Positions 15,121 to 16,874 of a DNA stretch of 16,874 bases are shown one piece after another. This DNA is from Trichomonas tenax (Eukaryota; Parabasalia; Trichomonadida; Trichomonadidae), in assembly GCA_023091735.1 (NCBI GenBank), contig JALKBU010001094.1, positions 1-16,874 of the forward strand, read 5' to 3'. The position numbers and the translations under genes are program-made. The notes under the pieces were generated by a model. It did not search any database. It saw only the letters and a list, made by a program, of their open reading frames with translations, and had not been told where the DNA came from. Position 1 is the stretch's first letter, and the number at the start of each line of letters is the position of its first letter.

Positions 15121-15600
15121 TTTGTTTATTCGGGAGTGTCGGACAAAAGTGCGCTATCGTCTTTTGACATTTGACATGTTACATGGCAATTTGTTTTTTT
15201 CAATCATTGCAATTTAGCGAATTGCTCCGCAACAGATGACGATCAATGGCTCCCCTACGTTGTGCTCCGCTACACCATTGAATCGTCATCTGTTGCTCCG
15301 GTTTTTAGCCAAAAATGTTGTTGTGAAGGCAATTGCTAATTATCCAGGCCATTCTCTGCGGCGCAATTACAGTTGTATCTCTCAATAGCTCGGCGCTTTG
15401 CAAGCGCCTCGGTCTTACTCACGCCCGTCCACTATTTTTGAGGCAAAAGATTGTCTTTTCTAAAAAGAAAAAGTTTGTTACGCGCGAGTCAAACCTGCAT
15501 CAATAATGTAGCGTATAATAATCCATCAAACGAAAAATAACGCTTTACATGTCAGATTTGACATGTAATGTGAGGTTTTAATATTATAGGGGTAGGGTCT
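15121..15600. repeat. Hairpin-rich, transposon-like noncoding segment
   Basis: The segment is less AT-rich than its surroundings and has no gene. Inverted repeats: 15229-15249 with 15275-15296 (21 and 22 bases, one base unpaired), 15392-15398 with 15402-15408 (GGCGCTT, loop TGC, AAGCGCC), and 15545-15554 with 15559-15568 (TTACATGTCA, loop GATT, TGACATGTAA). The motif TGCTCCG occurs three times around the first hairpin. The left side begins GGGAGTGTCGGACAAAAGTG, reminiscent of transposon ends. TTGACATGT occurs near both edges (15169 and 15558), which could be a degenerate terminal inverted repeat of a MITE. This is unproven. Confidence 0.5.
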
Positions 15601-15603
15601 CAA

Positions 15604-15870
15604 TCATAAAAAGTGACGAATATGATTTTGCCTTTTTCCTACAAGAGCGAAGTCAAGAGAGACTGCGACTGTCTCAAAGACAGCATGAGGATGGGTCCCC
15701 ATGGTGTCTTTGAGAGAGTCGCAGCTAGTTTTTGCTACTCCAGGACGAAATAGGAATTTTAATAATTTAGCCGATTTCATCTTTGACGAGTTTGTAGGCA
15801 TTCTTTGCACCAAACCAGACCTGATGTTAGCATTTCTGCTGTGTTCTGGTGCAAAGGATGTCTATAAACT
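15604..15870 (-). pseudogene. Possible transposase scrap containing two inverted repeats
   Basis: A minus-strand frame is open for about 86 codons with no good ATG near its beginning. Its start (SFAPEHSRNANIRSGL) recalls IFAPECWKIKGL in the hAT remnant at 6118-7345. That link rests on the four residues FAPE and some nucleotide likeness (CTGGTGCAAA). Two near-perfect inverted repeats lie inside: 15664-15682 with 15705-15723 (19 bp, one mismatch), and 15799-15812 with 15847-15860 (14 bp, one mismatch). Such symmetry is unusual in coding DNA, so the open frame may be accidental and the stretch a fold-back repeat. Confidence 0.3.
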
Positions 15871-16440
15871 TTATTTTTTTAAAGTAATTACAAAAAAATT
15901 AATACGGGCAATTAAATTTTTATACTTAAAGTCTGCGAAATTCGTTTTTTAACTCACTGGATTAACTTCTTGCTAAGTTATTGAAACCCAATGTGCAAAA
16001 TTCTGTTGTGCATGATATATTAAAGAATTAGCTAACAAAGTCTATATTTCATTAAAATATTAGATATATCTTGCATCAAAAACATTGATTTGCCATGATG
16101 TGCTTTACTCATTATAATACATTCCCATTGTATAGTATTTTTATAACGTAAAATATGTTGTTGTCGATGATAAATAGGTAAATCGAATCACAAATATGCT
16201 TTTTAAGCTTTTTTTGAATAAAAAAAGTATTCCAAGCGTTCACACATAAGCTCTGTGTGTTATTCTTCTCAATTTAATAAACTTGTCAAATTTAGCCGCT
16301 AGTATATGTTTTGGGGTCTTATGACGCTTTTTGTAACTATATATAGTAGTGGTAATACCAAATATATATAGTGGGAAAAACTAAGTTATTTTTTTTAATA
16401 TTATTATTTAGCTTTTTATTTCTTACATAAACAGCGGACA
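15871..16440. other. AT-rich stretch without a gene
   Basis: No reading frame, RNA gene or clear repeat array is seen. There is a small hairpin with T7 and A7 arms around GAAT near 16209-16228, and a pair of TATATATAGT motifs around 16340-16375. Confidence 0.5.
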
Positions 16441-16759
16441 ATGTCGAATATAAAAAGTGATAAAATAGATGAAAGAGTTATTGATGATGGAGTACCTGTT
16501 TATATTTTAAGATTTAAAGGTCAACAATATATAGAATGATAAATCCTGATTACATAAAGCATATATTTATTAAAGAAGATTGTGAGGTATTGAATCCTGA
16601 AGACTATGAAAACTTTAAATCAATAATTTGTTATAAATATATTGGAAAAGATGGTAAATGAAAGATAAAATTTATAAAGTAAGATATAATGAATGGAAAA
16701 ATGACAAAATAAGAAAACATTTTGGAGATTTCGGAAATAAAACATCCTGGCGTCACTGA
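16441..16759 (+). pseudogene. Broken chromodomain-like gene or three ATGA-linked small frames
   Basis: Three frames follow each other. They are 16441-16539 (32 aa, with DDGVPVYILRFKGQQYIE), 16536-16661 (41 aa, starting MINPDYIKHIFIKED) and 16658-16759 (33 aa, starting MKDKIYKVRYNEWKND). Each passes to the next through ATGA, where the stop TGA overlaps the next ATG, and each moves the frame by -1. The first piece resembles a chromodomain core (acidic start, then Y-hydrophobic-L-R-F-K-G), a module found at the end of many integrases. The simplest reading is one gene of about 105 residues broken by two single-base losses. Translation coupling would be surprising in a eukaryote. There is no clear Inr before 16441. 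The remaining 115 bases of the window show nothing. Confidence 0.4.
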
Positions 16760-16874
16760 ATTTTCTACGCCTACTCAAACATCTCGATTTTTCTCCACCA
16801 GTATGAATATTTAAGGTCTAATTTTGGTGGCAAATGAAAAATTTTCCTATCTAAAATGCTGTGGATATATAAAG

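Noticed and set aside
15340..15520. GC-rich text with a 7-bp hairpin that might be a tRNA
   Set aside because: No complete cloverleaf or internal promoter boxes with the right spacing could be drawn.

Overview
The window looks like nuclear DNA of a parabasalid (trichomonad) protist, for example Tritrichomonas or Trichomonas. The reasons are intron-less, AT-rich genes, the trichomonad initiator (Inr, TCA-Y-W-W-T type) a few bases before the start codons of three genes, a mariner transposon, and the remains of a Maverick/Polinton (giant virus-like DNA transposon). The species cannot be settled from sequence alone.

Left part, about 1-6120: a broken-up Maverick. It holds the C-terminal half of an integrase (3-305), several small orphan genes on both strands, and much AT-rich repeated DNA. 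One divergent gene pair occurs twice (655-1337 and 5174-5631). In both copies the plus-strand gene carries a stop at the same codon, TAG in one and TGA in the other, followed by about 20 matching codons and a shared TAA. An almost complete 1294-bp mariner (3520-4813) sits at a TA inside another small Maverick gene. Its transposase keeps the DD34D residues but has two single-base frameshifts. Two long GC-rich hairpins (2335-2379, 6072-6119) follow related noncoding blocks and abut broken reading frames.

Middle, about 6120-8224: a decayed hAT-like transposase (minus strand) with three in-frame stops and several frameshifts. It is followed by the C-terminal 176 residues of a TOR-type PIK-related kinase (plus strand), which begins abruptly inside the catalytic loop.

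Right part, 8337-15018: three host-like genes, all on the minus strand. They are a 439-aa helical-repeat protein, a 750-aa orphan with a textbook Inr, and a 571-aa Ser/Asp-rich protein with a long charged helix. A 37-bp minisatellite and a degraded coding fragment lie between the last two.

End, 15019-16874: hairpin-rich, repeat-like DNA, then three tiny reading frames chained by ATGA stop/start overlaps that look like a broken chromodomain-like gene. Most of the window's interest lies in nested mobile elements and their junctions. No intact new defence or biosynthetic system is visible.
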